64,000 nt of DNA from CALKZN01 sp050633785. GTDB lineage: Bacteria > Pseudomonadota > Gammaproteobacteria > Arenicellales > Arenicellaceae. Made by a program: the position numbers and the translations under genes. Below are positions 27,276 through 35,030 of the stretch, one piece after another (the stretch's first letter is position 1; each line of letters opens with the position of its first letter). The notes under the pieces are model-generated. The model was not told the origin of the DNA, did not search any database, and saw only the letters and a program-made list of their open reading frames with translations. The stretch lies in the NCBI GenBank assembly GCA_050633785.1, contig JBOEHE010000005.1, positions 1 to 64,000 of the forward strand, in the 5' to 3' direction.

Positions 27276-28088
27276 CTAAACCTGCTCATGCACAACATCG
27301 TTTTCATCAAACGACGACTCAGGCCGTTTCGCCCCTGAAGCCGCCCAGTACCCCATGCCCATAAACAAAGAACCACCAATAATATTTCCCAGAGTGACCC
27401 AAAAAAGATTGTGTGCCATACCTGCTAATGAAATGGTTTCTGTATGTTGGCCTAATAATGCAATAGACAGTAGTGTCATATTGGCAACACTGTGTTCATA
27501 GCCACTGGAGATAAAGGCAAACAGACACCAGAAAATAACAATTGCTTTGCCACTGTCGCTATTGCAGCGAGCTGCCATCCAGAGAGCCAGACAAACCAGC
27601 CAATTACACAAAATAGCCCTTGCCAACAAGTCAGTCGCTGAGCTGTTCATTTTGTAAGCCGCCACTTGGTTCAACAAAATAGCCCCCTCATGTAATACTT
27701 CCCCTCCTCTACCTGCAACGAACAACAATGCCAGAACCACTGAGCCGACCAGATTGAACAACCAGGAGATACTCCAAGTGGAACACAGCTGTTTGAACGT
27801 GGTTTTTCGATAAAGAATTCCCACTGTCATATACAGGGTATAACCAGTAAAAAGCTCTGCTCCGGCAAACACAACCAAGGTCAAAGCGATACCAAACGAC
27901 AAACCCATGACCAGTTTCTGCACCGACGGGTCAACAGAGCCAGCCACAGAAAAAATCAAAATAATTCCAAAGCCGATATAGGCCCCAGCCATCAGGGAAC
28001 CAACGACAAACCCCAATGGTGATTCCTGCAGCAGAGATGCTTTTGTTTTTGCTAAACCAGCAAAGTGTTGCAATGTGTCGTTGTACAT
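27276..28088 (-). CDS. Formate/nitrite-family channel (NirC/FocA-like)
   Basis: The likely start is the ATG at 28088, giving 270 residues, the usual FNT length. An in-frame ATG at 28157 lies inside the NsrR-like operator and can be ruled out as a start. Six hydrophobic segments and the FNT motifs are visible: GAYIGFGIIL, AGAELFTGYTLYM, WLFNLVGSVVLALLF, ILCNWLVCLALWMA with the conserved Asn, and HSVANMTLL, which bears the central His and Asn. Within an NsrR-linked island, nitrite is the likely substrate. It is the first gene of the twelve-gene minus-strand run. Confidence 0.88.
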   Translation of the reverse strand: MYNDTLQHFAGLAKTKASLLQESPLGFVVGSLMAGAYIGFGIILIFSVAGSVDPSVQKLVMGLSFGIALTLVVFAGAELFTGYTLYMTVGILYRKTTFKQLCSTWSISWLFNLVGSVVLALLFVAGRGGEVLHEGAILLNQVAAYKMNSSATDLLARAILCNWLVCLALWMAARCNSDSGKAIVIFWCLFAFISSGYEHSVANMTLLSIALLGQHTETISLAGMAHNLFWVTLGNIIGGSLFMGMGYWAASGAKRPESSFDENDVVHEQV

Positions 28089-28137
28089 TCTTTCTACCAT
28101 CGAAAATGTTATTGCAAGAATATACACAATTAATTTA

Positions 28138-28160
28138 AACATGTAAATAAAATGCATCTT
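28138..28160 (-). promoter_or_regulatory. NsrR-like operator upstream of the FNT gene
   Basis: The 23-bp site fits the NsrR pattern of two 11-bp half-sites around one base (known form AAGATGCATTT / AAATGCATCTT). The right half is exact, AAATGCATCTT at 28150-28160, and the left half is AACATGTAAAT. It lies about 50 bp before the FNT start codon, in the divergent promoter region facing the NO reductase operon. Confidence 0.8.
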
Positions 28161-28241
28161 TAAATTAATTCAAGCATTAAAAACTCATTTAAACACCTAT
28201 ATTCAAGAGTTAAAACTTGACATTAATATTTTAAAGATGCA

Positions 28242-28264
28242 AACATATATTTAATATACATCTT
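28242..28264 (+). promoter_or_regulatory. NsrR-like operator upstream of the sNOR-type operon
   Basis: The 23-bp window (AACATATATTT, one base, AATATACATCTT as overlapping halves) matches the known NsrR operator at 18 of 23 positions by my count, the right arm ending CATCTT. A further AAGATGC half-site starts at 28234. It is 14 bp before the CuA-subunit start codon, an effective repression position. Together with the site on the other strand it puts both divergent units under one NO-responsive repressor. Confidence 0.75.
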
Positions 28265-28277
28265 AAAGAGACAAAAA

Positions 28278-28811
28278 ATGCTTCAGGAAACCGTACTTAT
28301 TATCACCATAGTCCTTATGGCAGTGGTGGCTGCAACATTCGCTTATGTTGCCCTCAGCACTGGCTCTCAAGCAACAGACTATCCCTCCATTCAATCCAGG
28401 TCTTACCGTTTGCGCAATCAATTCTTCTGGTTGCTGATTGTTGCGGGTGTCCTCATTTGTTTGCTGACTTTATTCGACTTACCCTATGCCGCCAATCGAG
28501 GGGAGATTCCAGACGATGCCGTTCAAGTTAATATTGAAGGCAGGCAATGGGCCTGGATTATGGATAAAACTGAAGCCACAGCAGGCGATACTGTGATCTT
28601 CAACGTATCGGCTGCGGATGTCACCCACGGTCTTGGCGTATATGACCCGGATATGAACATGATCGGCCAGGCTCAAGCTATGCCTTCTGGTTATATAAAC
28701 AGGCTTAGGCTGACTTTGGATAAGCCTGGAACCTACAAATTACTGTGTATGGAGTACTGTGGTCTCGCTCACCACAATATGATCAGTGAATTCACCGTCA
28801 AAGCGCCTTGA
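28278..28811 (+). CDS. CuA-type subunit II of an sNOR-class NO reductase
   Basis: The 177-residue protein has two membrane helices (about 5-26 and 48-66) and a periplasmic cupredoxin domain whose CuA ligands are intact: H117 in DVTHGLGVYD and C157, C161, H165 and M168 in LCMEYCGLAHHNM. It thus receives electrons from cytochrome c. The gene order, subunit II then subunit I, SenC and a membrane protein, matches the coxBA-senC-orf1 cluster renamed norSY-senC-orf1 in ammonia oxidisers. AAAGAGA lies ahead of the ATG, and the start is preceded by an NsrR-like operator. Confidence 0.85.
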   Translation: MLQETVLIITIVLMAVVAATFAYVALSTGSQATDYPSIQSRSYRLRNQFFWLLIVAGVLICLLTLFDLPYAANRGEIPDDAVQVNIEGRQWAWIMDKTEATAGDTVIFNVSAADVTHGLGVYDPDMNMIGQAQAMPSGYINRLRLTLDKPGTYKLLCMEYCGLAHHNMISEFTVKAP

Positions 28812-28822
28812 GGACTATAACT

Positions 28823-30268
28823 ATGAACGACAACGCTCAACATACACCACTGCCGGGGTCTTCCAGACTAGCTATTTTAACTTGCTTAAGCTTGTCTGCT
28901 ATTGTCTATGTGCTGATGATGATATTCGGTTTTCTAATGCGTTCAACGCAAGCCGAATGGTTTGGCATCGGTGCCAAAATTTTCTATCAGATAATGACCG
29001 CACATGGTGCTGGCATGGTTGGCATTTCCGGGCTGGCAGGCAGCACCGTCTTATGGTATTTCCTGCGCCGACATGTTCATTTAACGGTCGCAATCCTGTG
29101 GACTAACCTGGCCTTTTTTCTTCTGGGCGTTGTTTTGATTCTAGGAGGCATTTTTCTTGGGGGCTATGCCGGCGGCTGGACATTTCTATTTCCATTACCT
29201 TCATATGGAATGGGTATGTGGGGAATAACAGGGGCAGCATGTTTTCTTGGTGGGCTGCTGTTGATTGGTGTGGGGTTTCTCTTACTCTATCTGGATATGG
29301 CTCGCGCTATTATCGCTCAATATCACTCTTTGGGAGGTGGACTTGGTTGGCCTCAACTCTTTGGCAACAGCACTCAATCTCCTCCACCCGCCCCTGTAGT
29401 AGCAGGCACTATGGTACTGATCGTTAACATCGCCGGCATTCTGGCTGGAGCTGTGGTTTTGGTGCTGATGTTGATTAATTTATTTATGCCGGAATTTGCA
29501 GTTGACCCTTTATTGACCAAGAATCTGACCTACTTTTTTGGCCATGTATTTATCAATGCAACAATTTATCAGGCCGTTGTTGCTGTCTATGAAATACTGC
29601 CGGAATATACCAACCGCCAGTGGAAAGTGAATAAGGTATTTCTAGCTGCATGGACTGCTTCGACGGTGATGGTGATGGCAGTTTACCCCCATCATTTATT
29701 AATGGATTTTGTCATGCCCACATGGGCACTGGTGTTAGGACAAATTATTTCCTATGTTGGTGGTTTTCCCATTTTAGTGGTCACTGCATGGGGGGCTTTG
29801 ACTATTGTTCATCGTTCAGCCATCAAATGGGATCTGGTATCGTCATTATTGTTCCTATCCATGTTTGGCTGGGCAGTTGGTGTTGTTCCAGCTGTCATCG
29901 ATGGCACTATTGCCGTCAACAAGGTCATGCATAACACTATGTGGGTCCCCGGTCATTTCCATATGTATCTGATAGTGGGTCTGGTGGCAATGCTGTTCGG
30001 CTTTAAGTTCTATCTGATTAGGGAAAAAGGCAGCTTCAGTGCATTGGATAAAATTGTGTTCTGGGTTTATGGCTTTGGTGGAGCCAGCCTATCATTTGCC
30101 TTTCTTATCAGTGGCTACCATTCAATTCCACGCAGATGGGCACAGCACTTGCCACAATGGGTTGAATTCAGTCAATTCGGAGCAATGGCGGCTGCACTTG
30201 TTGCTTTGTCAGCAGCCATCTTAGCTATTAAATTTCTGCTTGGCATCAAAGGTGCCAGAGTGGCATGA
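28823..30268 (+). CDS. Heme-copper subunit I lacking the cross-link tyrosine, sNOR-class NO reductase
   Basis: The ATG at 28823, preceded by GAGG, gives 481 residues with twelve membrane helices. Metal ligands: H61 (TAHGAGM) and H380 for the low-spin haem, H378 (VPGHFHMY) for the active-site haem, and H241 with H290-H291 (YPHHLLMDF) for the active-site metal. In O2-reducing B-family enzymes the fourth residue after the first of these His is the redox-active tyrosine; here it is N245 (GHVFINATIYQ). Loss of that tyrosine is the mark of NO-reducing family members. The CuA partner, SenC and NsrR-type operator agree. Activity on NO is strongly suggested but inferred. Confidence 0.85.
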   Translation: MNDNAQHTPLPGSSRLAILTCLSLSAIVYVLMMIFGFLMRSTQAEWFGIGAKIFYQIMTAHGAGMVGISGLAGSTVLWYFLRRHVHLTVAILWTNLAFFLLGVVLILGGIFLGGYAGGWTFLFPLPSYGMGMWGITGAACFLGGLLLIGVGFLLLYLDMARAIIAQYHSLGGGLGWPQLFGNSTQSPPPAPVVAGTMVLIVNIAGILAGAVVLVLMLINLFMPEFAVDPLLTKNLTYFFGHVFINATIYQAVVAVYEILPEYTNRQWKVNKVFLAAWTASTVMVMAVYPHHLLMDFVMPTWALVLGQIISYVGGFPILVVTAWGALTIVHRSAIKWDLVSSLLFLSMFGWAVGVVPAVIDGTIAVNKVMHNTMWVPGHFHMYLIVGLVAMLFGFKFYLIREKGSFSALDKIVFWVYGFGGASLSFAFLISGYHSIPRRWAQHLPQWVEFSQFGAMAAALVALSAAILAIKFLLGIKGARVA

Positions 30269-30876
30269 GCAAAGCTCTATCCACATTGGCCAGCATCACT
30301 GTCCTACTGGGTGGTCTTGCCACACTGTATATCGCCACTGATGCTGGCACAGCCTGGACCAGTGAATCAGCACGCAAACTGGATATTCAGAAAAACCCCA
30401 AACTCCTGCCGACTGTTGAGTTAATCGGCTCTACAGTCGGCAGACATTCAATCGACAAATACAATAAGCCCGTCATTCTAATTGACTTTATTTATACTCA
30501 ATGCCCAACGGTCTGCATAGGCTTGGGACTTGAGTTCAGACAATTACAAAACGATTTGCTGGCTCTTGGATATAAAGATCAGGTGCAGTTACTAAGCATC
30601 AGCTTTGATTTGATCAATGATCAACCTGAGCAACTGGCAAATTACTTAAAGCGATTCAATGCCGATCCCTCAATCTGGGCTGCCACAGTCTTCGGTTCTG
30701 CTGCTGAAAAATCTCAAGTATTGGATGAACTTGGGGTCATTGTCATACCAGAGAAAAACGTGGGATTTGTTCATAATACAGGGATCTACATGGTGCACAA
30801 AGGTAAGGTCATTAACGTATTCGAGCTAAATCAACACCATCAACTGCTTGAGGCAATAATAAGCTATTTGGGGTGA
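30265..30876 (+). CDS. senC: SCO1/SenC-family copper chaperone of the sNOR operon
   Basis: The 203-residue protein has an N-terminal membrane anchor (about 5-24) and a thioredoxin-like domain with CPTVC in DFIYTQCPTVCIGLG and a His in NVGFVHNTGIYMVH. It overlaps the subunit I gene by four bases (ATGA), so it is made together with the enzyme and should load its copper sites. It matches the third gene of the norSY-senC-orf1 cluster. It is clearly distinct in sequence from the other SCO protein of this island. Confidence 0.9.
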   Translation: MSKALSTLASITVLLGGLATLYIATDAGTAWTSESARKLDIQKNPKLLPTVELIGSTVGRHSIDKYNKPVILIDFIYTQCPTVCIGLGLEFRQLQNDLLALGYKDQVQLLSISFDLINDQPEQLANYLKRFNADPSIWAATVFGSAAEKSQVLDELGVIVIPEKNVGFVHNTGIYMVHKGKVINVFELNQHHQLLEAIISYLG

Positions 30877-31535
30877 ACACGATTGCACACAAAGAACCCT
30901 TTGCCTGGCTGGCAACCGCTTTCACGGTATTTAGTCTTATAACATTAAGTCCATTAGGGCACTGGCTGGAAAGCTCTATGCCGATGCATGTCTTAGTTGA
31001 GATTCCGTTGCTGATAATCAGCGGTGCGATTTTAGGAAAACTCATGGAAAGGCCACTAAAACGCATCTCTCGTCAGATCAATATTGGTGGTATCACTGGA
31101 ATGTTAATTGCATCATTCACTTTAGCAGTGTGGATGGTTCCACGTTGGCTTGATGCCTCTTTGACCCTGCAATGGGTAGCTTGGAGTAAGTACCTATCAT
31201 TACCACTTTTGGTTGGTCTACCTCTAAGCATAAGCTGGTCACAATTGCATCCCATCGCCCGCGGTGTCGTTAAAATTGAATTTTTAAGCATGCTGTTCCG
31301 GCTTGGCTGGCTCTATATCATTTCACCCGAACGTCTATGCAATAACTACCTTCTAGATGAACAGGAGCTTTTGGGTCAGGGGTTTCTAATCATTGGCGCA
31401 GCCTTATCAGTGACATGGCTTATACCGGTATTTTTCACCTATTCCGAAAGAGCACCTGAAAGACTTACATCACATTCACCTGAGTCAGATACTTTGGAAA
31501 ACAATGCCATACCATTGCTTGAAATAAAACGATAA
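30873..31535 (+). CDS. Multi-pass membrane protein, orf1 of the sNOR cluster
   Basis: The 220-residue protein starts with GTG overlapping the SenC stop (GTGA) and has about six membrane helices, with a polar C-terminal tail. I do not recognise a named family, but its place corresponds to orf1 of the norSY-senC-orf1 cluster of ammonia-oxidising bacteria. A role in assembly of the NO reductase is a reasonable guess; the sequence shows only membrane topology, for example GGITGMLIASFTLAVWMVPRWLD and LLVGLPLSISWSQLHPIARG. Confidence 0.7.
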   Translation: MNTIAHKEPFAWLATAFTVFSLITLSPLGHWLESSMPMHVLVEIPLLIISGAILGKLMERPLKRISRQINIGGITGMLIASFTLAVWMVPRWLDASLTLQWVAWSKYLSLPLLVGLPLSISWSQLHPIARGVVKIEFLSMLFRLGWLYIISPERLCNNYLLDEQELLGQGFLIIGAALSVTWLIPVFFTYSERAPERLTSHSPESDTLENNAIPLLEIKR

Positions 31536-31852
31536 GCAAAAAAGTAAAAGACCGGATTTTACTACGATAGCTCTGCTCTCCATAAGCCTGCAGATGCTGA
31601 TTGCACTACTTTCCAGAATATTTAAAAATACATTTTTAAATTACATTTCACCACAAAAACAATATAAAACCAATAATAAATCACATTTATATTGTAATGC
31701 AATACTTAATATTTGATTTATCTCAAAATACAACTATAATGAATTTAAAAATAAAAAAATCGTTCAGCGTTAACAACCAGCTAAGTCTCTGAATATTGCC
31801 ATATGTTAATGCACCAGAAACGATCACTAGTAAGAACAGTCAGGTGAAAGCA
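31536..31852 (+). promoter_or_regulatory. Intergenic region with an IclR-type operator candidate upstream of the TRAP binding proteins
   Basis: This AT-rich 317-bp region has no coding sequence. At 31689-31705 it carries ATATTGTAATGCAATAC, whose reverse complement differs from the perfect palindrome GTATTGCATTGCAATAC at 41453 at only two positions by eye. It lies 148 bp before the first TRAP binding-protein start. AGGTGA immediately precedes that start codon. Confidence 0.55.
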
Positions 31853-32875
31853 ATGAACAAAAACAGTTACAAATTCAATTCAAGTCCACAATCAAAAATA
31901 GCGAATACAATACTCTTTCTGCTGGTATTTTTGATGTTCAACAATGTGGTTTATGCAGAACCAATTACTATCCGCTTCTCTCATGTTGTCAATGACAACG
32001 CCACAAAAGGACAAATGGCTATCACTTTTAAAAAATTGATTAAAGAACGCTTAGGTGATGAAGTTTTGAAAGTCGAAATCTATAACAACAGTTCTTTGGT
32101 TAACGACGACGAACTTGCAGACGCATTAATCAACGGAAGAGTGGAAATGGGCGTTCCTTCAATCTCAAAACTCAAAAAACTTTCAAAACGACTGCAGGTC
32201 TTTGATATACCCTTTATCTTTGTCAGCACAGAAGCCGTTGAAAATTTCATGGATGGCCCATACGGCAAGAGAATGCTCCAACTTTTAAAAAACAGAGGGC
32301 TTATAGGCCTTGGATTCATGGATAGTGGGATGAAGCAGATTTCAGCAAAAACTCCCATAAAGCTGCCATCTGATCTAAAAGGTCTTAGGTATAGAATTAT
32401 GAACTCGGATGTATTGGAAGCTCAGTTTCGTCAAATTCAAGCAATTCCTCTGAGAAAACCATACAGTAAAGTTTACTCTTTACTTAAAGACAACAAAATA
32501 GATGGTCAGGAAAATACTTGGTCCAATATGTTTTCAAAGAAGTTCTACGAACATCAGCCATATATCATTGAATCCAATCATGGTTATTTGGGAAGTATAG
32601 TATTAACCAGCACAAAATTTTGGGAATCGATCCCATCTGGAATTAAGCCTGTAGTTGAAAAATCCTTAAAAGAATCACTCGAGTATGGCAATACATTAGC
32701 AAAAGAAAGAGCCCTTTCTGACCGAGAAAGAATCATTAAGTCAGGGCTAACAAAAATCCATTTAATGACTTTAGAAGAACGAAAACAATGGGTGACAGCC
32801 ATGCAACCCGTCTGGAAAAGTTACGAAGACGAAATAGGTTCAGAATTAATTCAAGCAGCAGCTTCTTCAAGATAA
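31853..32875 (+). CDS. TRAP-type solute-binding protein (DctP family), first of a tandem pair
   Basis: The ATG at 31853 follows AGGTGA; an in-frame upstream start at 31796 would add 19 unrelated residues. The 340-residue protein has a signal peptide (cleavage near VYA-E, about residue 35) and the DctP layout: TIRFSHVVNDN, VKVEIYNNSSLVNDDEL, the ligand-binding arginine region LKGLRYRIMNSDVLEAQF, and KIDGQENTWSN. The TRAP membrane subunits DctQ and DctM are not encoded next to it. A near-copy follows 25 bp downstream. Confidence 0.88.
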   Translation: MNKNSYKFNSSPQSKIANTILFLLVFLMFNNVVYAEPITIRFSHVVNDNATKGQMAITFKKLIKERLGDEVLKVEIYNNSSLVNDDELADALINGRVEMGVPSISKLKKLSKRLQVFDIPFIFVSTEAVENFMDGPYGKRMLQLLKNRGLIGLGFMDSGMKQISAKTPIKLPSDLKGLRYRIMNSDVLEAQFRQIQAIPLRKPYSKVYSLLKDNKIDGQENTWSNMFSKKFYEHQPYIIESNHGYLGSIVLTSTKFWESIPSGIKPVVEKSLKESLEYGNTLAKERALSDRERIIKSGLTKIHLMTLEERKQWVTAMQPVWKSYEDEIGSELIQAAASSR

Positions 32876-32900
32876 AAATATGCAGTAGTAGGTGAAAACA

Positions 32901-33923
32901 ATGAAAAAAAACAGTTACAAATTCAATTCAAGTCCACAATCAAAAATAGTGAATATAACACTCTTTCTGCTGACATTTTTGATGTTCAACAATGCTGTTT
33001 ATGCAGAACCAATTACTATCCGCTTCTCCCATGTTGTCAACAGTGAGACCCCTAAAGGGCAGTTGGCAAGCAACTTCAAGCAACTGGTGAAGGAACGTCT
33101 TGGAGATGAGGTAGTAAAAGTCGAGATCTATGACAACAGCTCTTTAGTCAATGACGATGAGCTGGCAGATGCTTTAATCAATGGGCAGGTGGAAATGGGA
33201 GTGCCTGCAATATCAAAGTTAAAGAAATATTCAAAGCGACTACAGGTCTTTGATATACCTTTTATCTTTGTCAGCCCGGAGGCCGTTGATAATTTTGTTA
33301 AAGGTCAATATGGCAAGAGAATGCTAAGACTTGTAGAAAGCAAGGGCTTAACAGGTTTGGGCTTTCTGAGCAGTGGTATGAAACAACTTTCTGCCAAGAC
33401 CCCGATAAAACTACCGGAAGATTTAAAGGGTTTGAGATACCGCATCATGAACTCTGATGTTCTGGAAGCTCAATTTCTCCAATTAGATGCGGTTCCTCTG
33501 AGAAAACCGTTCAGCCAGGTTTACTCCCTGCTTAGAGACAACAAAATAGATGGTCAGGAAAATACCTGGATCAGTGTCTATGCGAAAAAACTTCATGAAC
33601 ATCAACCTTATTTTATTGAATCCAACCATGGTTATTTGGGAAGCATGGTACTGACAAGCACAAAATTCTGGAAATCTATTCCATCTGAAATACGACCCGT
33701 GGTGGAAAAGTCCTTGGCAGAAGCTCTTGAGTATGGCAACAACGTGGCTAAAGAAAAAACCATCTCTGACCGGGAAAAGATTGAGCTTTCAAATAAAACC
33801 AATATCCACCTAATGACCATTGAAGAACGTAAAAAATGGGTAGCAGCCATGCAACCCGTTTGGAAAAGCTATGAAAATGAAATTGGTTCAGAATTGATTC
33901 AAGCCGCAGCTTCGGCTCGATAA
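32901..33923 (+). CDS. TRAP-type solute-binding protein (DctP family), second of a tandem pair
   Basis: The ATG at 32901 follows AGGTGA, as in the first copy, and the 340-residue product is highly similar to it over its whole length, including the signal peptide KKNSYKFNSSPQSKIVN. Most differences lie in charged surface residues and in the ligand region (for example NSETPKGQL instead of NDNATKGQM). This is a recent gene duplication. No TRAP permease is present, so both proteins may serve one permease encoded elsewhere, or act as chemosensor ligands. Confidence 0.88.
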   Translation: MKKNSYKFNSSPQSKIVNITLFLLTFLMFNNAVYAEPITIRFSHVVNSETPKGQLASNFKQLVKERLGDEVVKVEIYDNSSLVNDDELADALINGQVEMGVPAISKLKKYSKRLQVFDIPFIFVSPEAVDNFVKGQYGKRMLRLVESKGLTGLGFLSSGMKQLSAKTPIKLPEDLKGLRYRIMNSDVLEAQFLQLDAVPLRKPFSQVYSLLRDNKIDGQENTWISVYAKKLHEHQPYFIESNHGYLGSMVLTSTKFWKSIPSEIRPVVEKSLAEALEYGNNVAKEKTISDREKIELSNKTNIHLMTIEERKKWVAAMQPVWKSYENEIGSELIQAAASAR

Positions 33924-33951
33924 ACATTTCCAACAGCGCCACTCTTAAATG

Positions 33952-34009
33952 CTTTCCCCCACTAATACTTCCTCCTTTCTCGCTCCCAAGGTTGTATTGG
34001 TGGGGAAAG
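33952..34009. repeat. Imperfect inverted repeat downstream of the TRAP pair
   Basis: Arms of about 16 bp, CTTTCCCCCACTAATAC and GTATTGGTGGGGAAAG, differ by one base and one extra C and are separated by about 25 bases. It forms a strong hairpin 30 bp after the second TRAP gene but lacks a T-run, so it is more likely a transcript-stabilising or rho-assisted element than an intrinsic terminator. Confidence 0.5.
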
Positions 34010-34128
34010 GTATCAGCATATAATGAAACAACATCTGGTTAACATATGACAACGCTGAAAAGATAGATTTGCGTCCCCAATTGACACTTGCACTATTTTC
34101 GAAAAGCTCAGGATAAAAGCATCGTCAA

Positions 34129-34145
34129 GTATTGCACTAAAATGA
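34129..34145 (+). promoter_or_regulatory. Candidate IclR operator upstream of the IclR gene
   Basis: GTATTGCACTAAAATGA shares the left arm GTATTGCA exactly and 12 of 17 positions overall with the perfect palindrome at 41453. It is 38 bp before the IclR start codon, so it may mediate autoregulation. The right arm is poor, so this is the weakest of the four sites. Confidence 0.4.
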
Positions 34146-34183
34146 TAATATCAATATTCATATAAATACCCCATAAGATTTAA

Positions 34184-34954
34184 ATGAATGACTTTGACGT
34201 TAACAACCCTCTTTTTGTTGCTTCGGTAGATAAAGCGTTTCGAATTCTGCAAACTTTTTCCAGCGGCCAGCAATACTTGAGCCTGACTGAGTTAACGCAA
34301 ATGACGGGCATGAATAAAAGTGCAGTCCAACGTTTCACCTACACTCTTGAAGCTCTGGGCTATCTCCATAAAAGTTCTAAAACACGCTGCTACCGTCTAA
34401 CGCCTAAAGCGATGGATATCACATACAGCTATTTAAGATCGACACCTTTAATTGAAATCGCAACCCCCAGAATCGTAGACTTCAGGAACCGTTTCGGTCT
34501 GACCGTCAACGTCAGTGTTCTCGATGGGACAGACATTGTCTATATCTTAAGGATCCCATCACACCAACAAATACTAACTGCCACTTTAATTGGTCGCCGA
34601 GTCGATGCCTTTTGCTCTTCAGGGGGCAGAGCCATGTTATCGAAACTACCGGAAGACGAATATACAAAAATTATTGACAATTCGACCTTGGAAAAACGCA
34701 CACCCTATACGATCATTGACCGCAAAGAAATTCTACAAAGGATTAAAACAGTCAAAGAACAAGGCTATGACACCAACAACCAGGAATGCATCGTCGGTGA
34801 AATTGTTATTGGCGCAGCCATACTCAGTGCCTCAGGGAAACCTATTGCCGCAATCCATATCCCAGTCTCAGCCAGAGACTGGTCTGAAGAACGACTCAAA
34901 AACGAAATATCGCATGAAGTGATAGCATTGGCTCAATCCATACATCACCCCTGA
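34184..34954 (+). CDS. IclR-family transcriptional regulator
   Basis: The 256-residue protein has an N-terminal winged helix-turn-helix (about residues 12-75, KAFRILQTFSSGQQYLSLTELTQ in part, MNKSAVQRFTYTLEALGYL) and a C-terminal IclR effector domain (about 80-255), including FCSSGGRAMLSKLP, GYDTNNQECIVGEIVIGAAI and the closing VSARDWSEERL. Such proteins sense small organic acids. It stands between the TRAP pair and the tctCBA-ggt-aldehyde dehydrogenase operon, and a shared palindrome upstream of each suggests that it controls them both. Confidence 0.9.
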   Translation: MNDFDVNNPLFVASVDKAFRILQTFSSGQQYLSLTELTQMTGMNKSAVQRFTYTLEALGYLHKSSKTRCYRLTPKAMDITYSYLRSTPLIEIATPRIVDFRNRFGLTVNVSVLDGTDIVYILRIPSHQQILTATLIGRRVDAFCSSGGRAMLSKLPEDEYTKIIDNSTLEKRTPYTIIDRKEILQRIKTVKEQGYDTNNQECIVGEIVIGAAILSASGKPIAAIHIPVSARDWSEERLKNEISHEVIALAQSIHHP

Positions 34955-35030
34955 TCCGTTTTCTTAATCTTTAAACACGTTAAAATGACCTGGCTCTCCA
35001 AACCCTGCCATCATACCTGCGCTGTGCTAT

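Noticed and set aside
28089..28157. Upstream start of the FNT channel at 28157
   Set aside because: It lies inside the NsrR-like operator and adds a non-family N-terminus.
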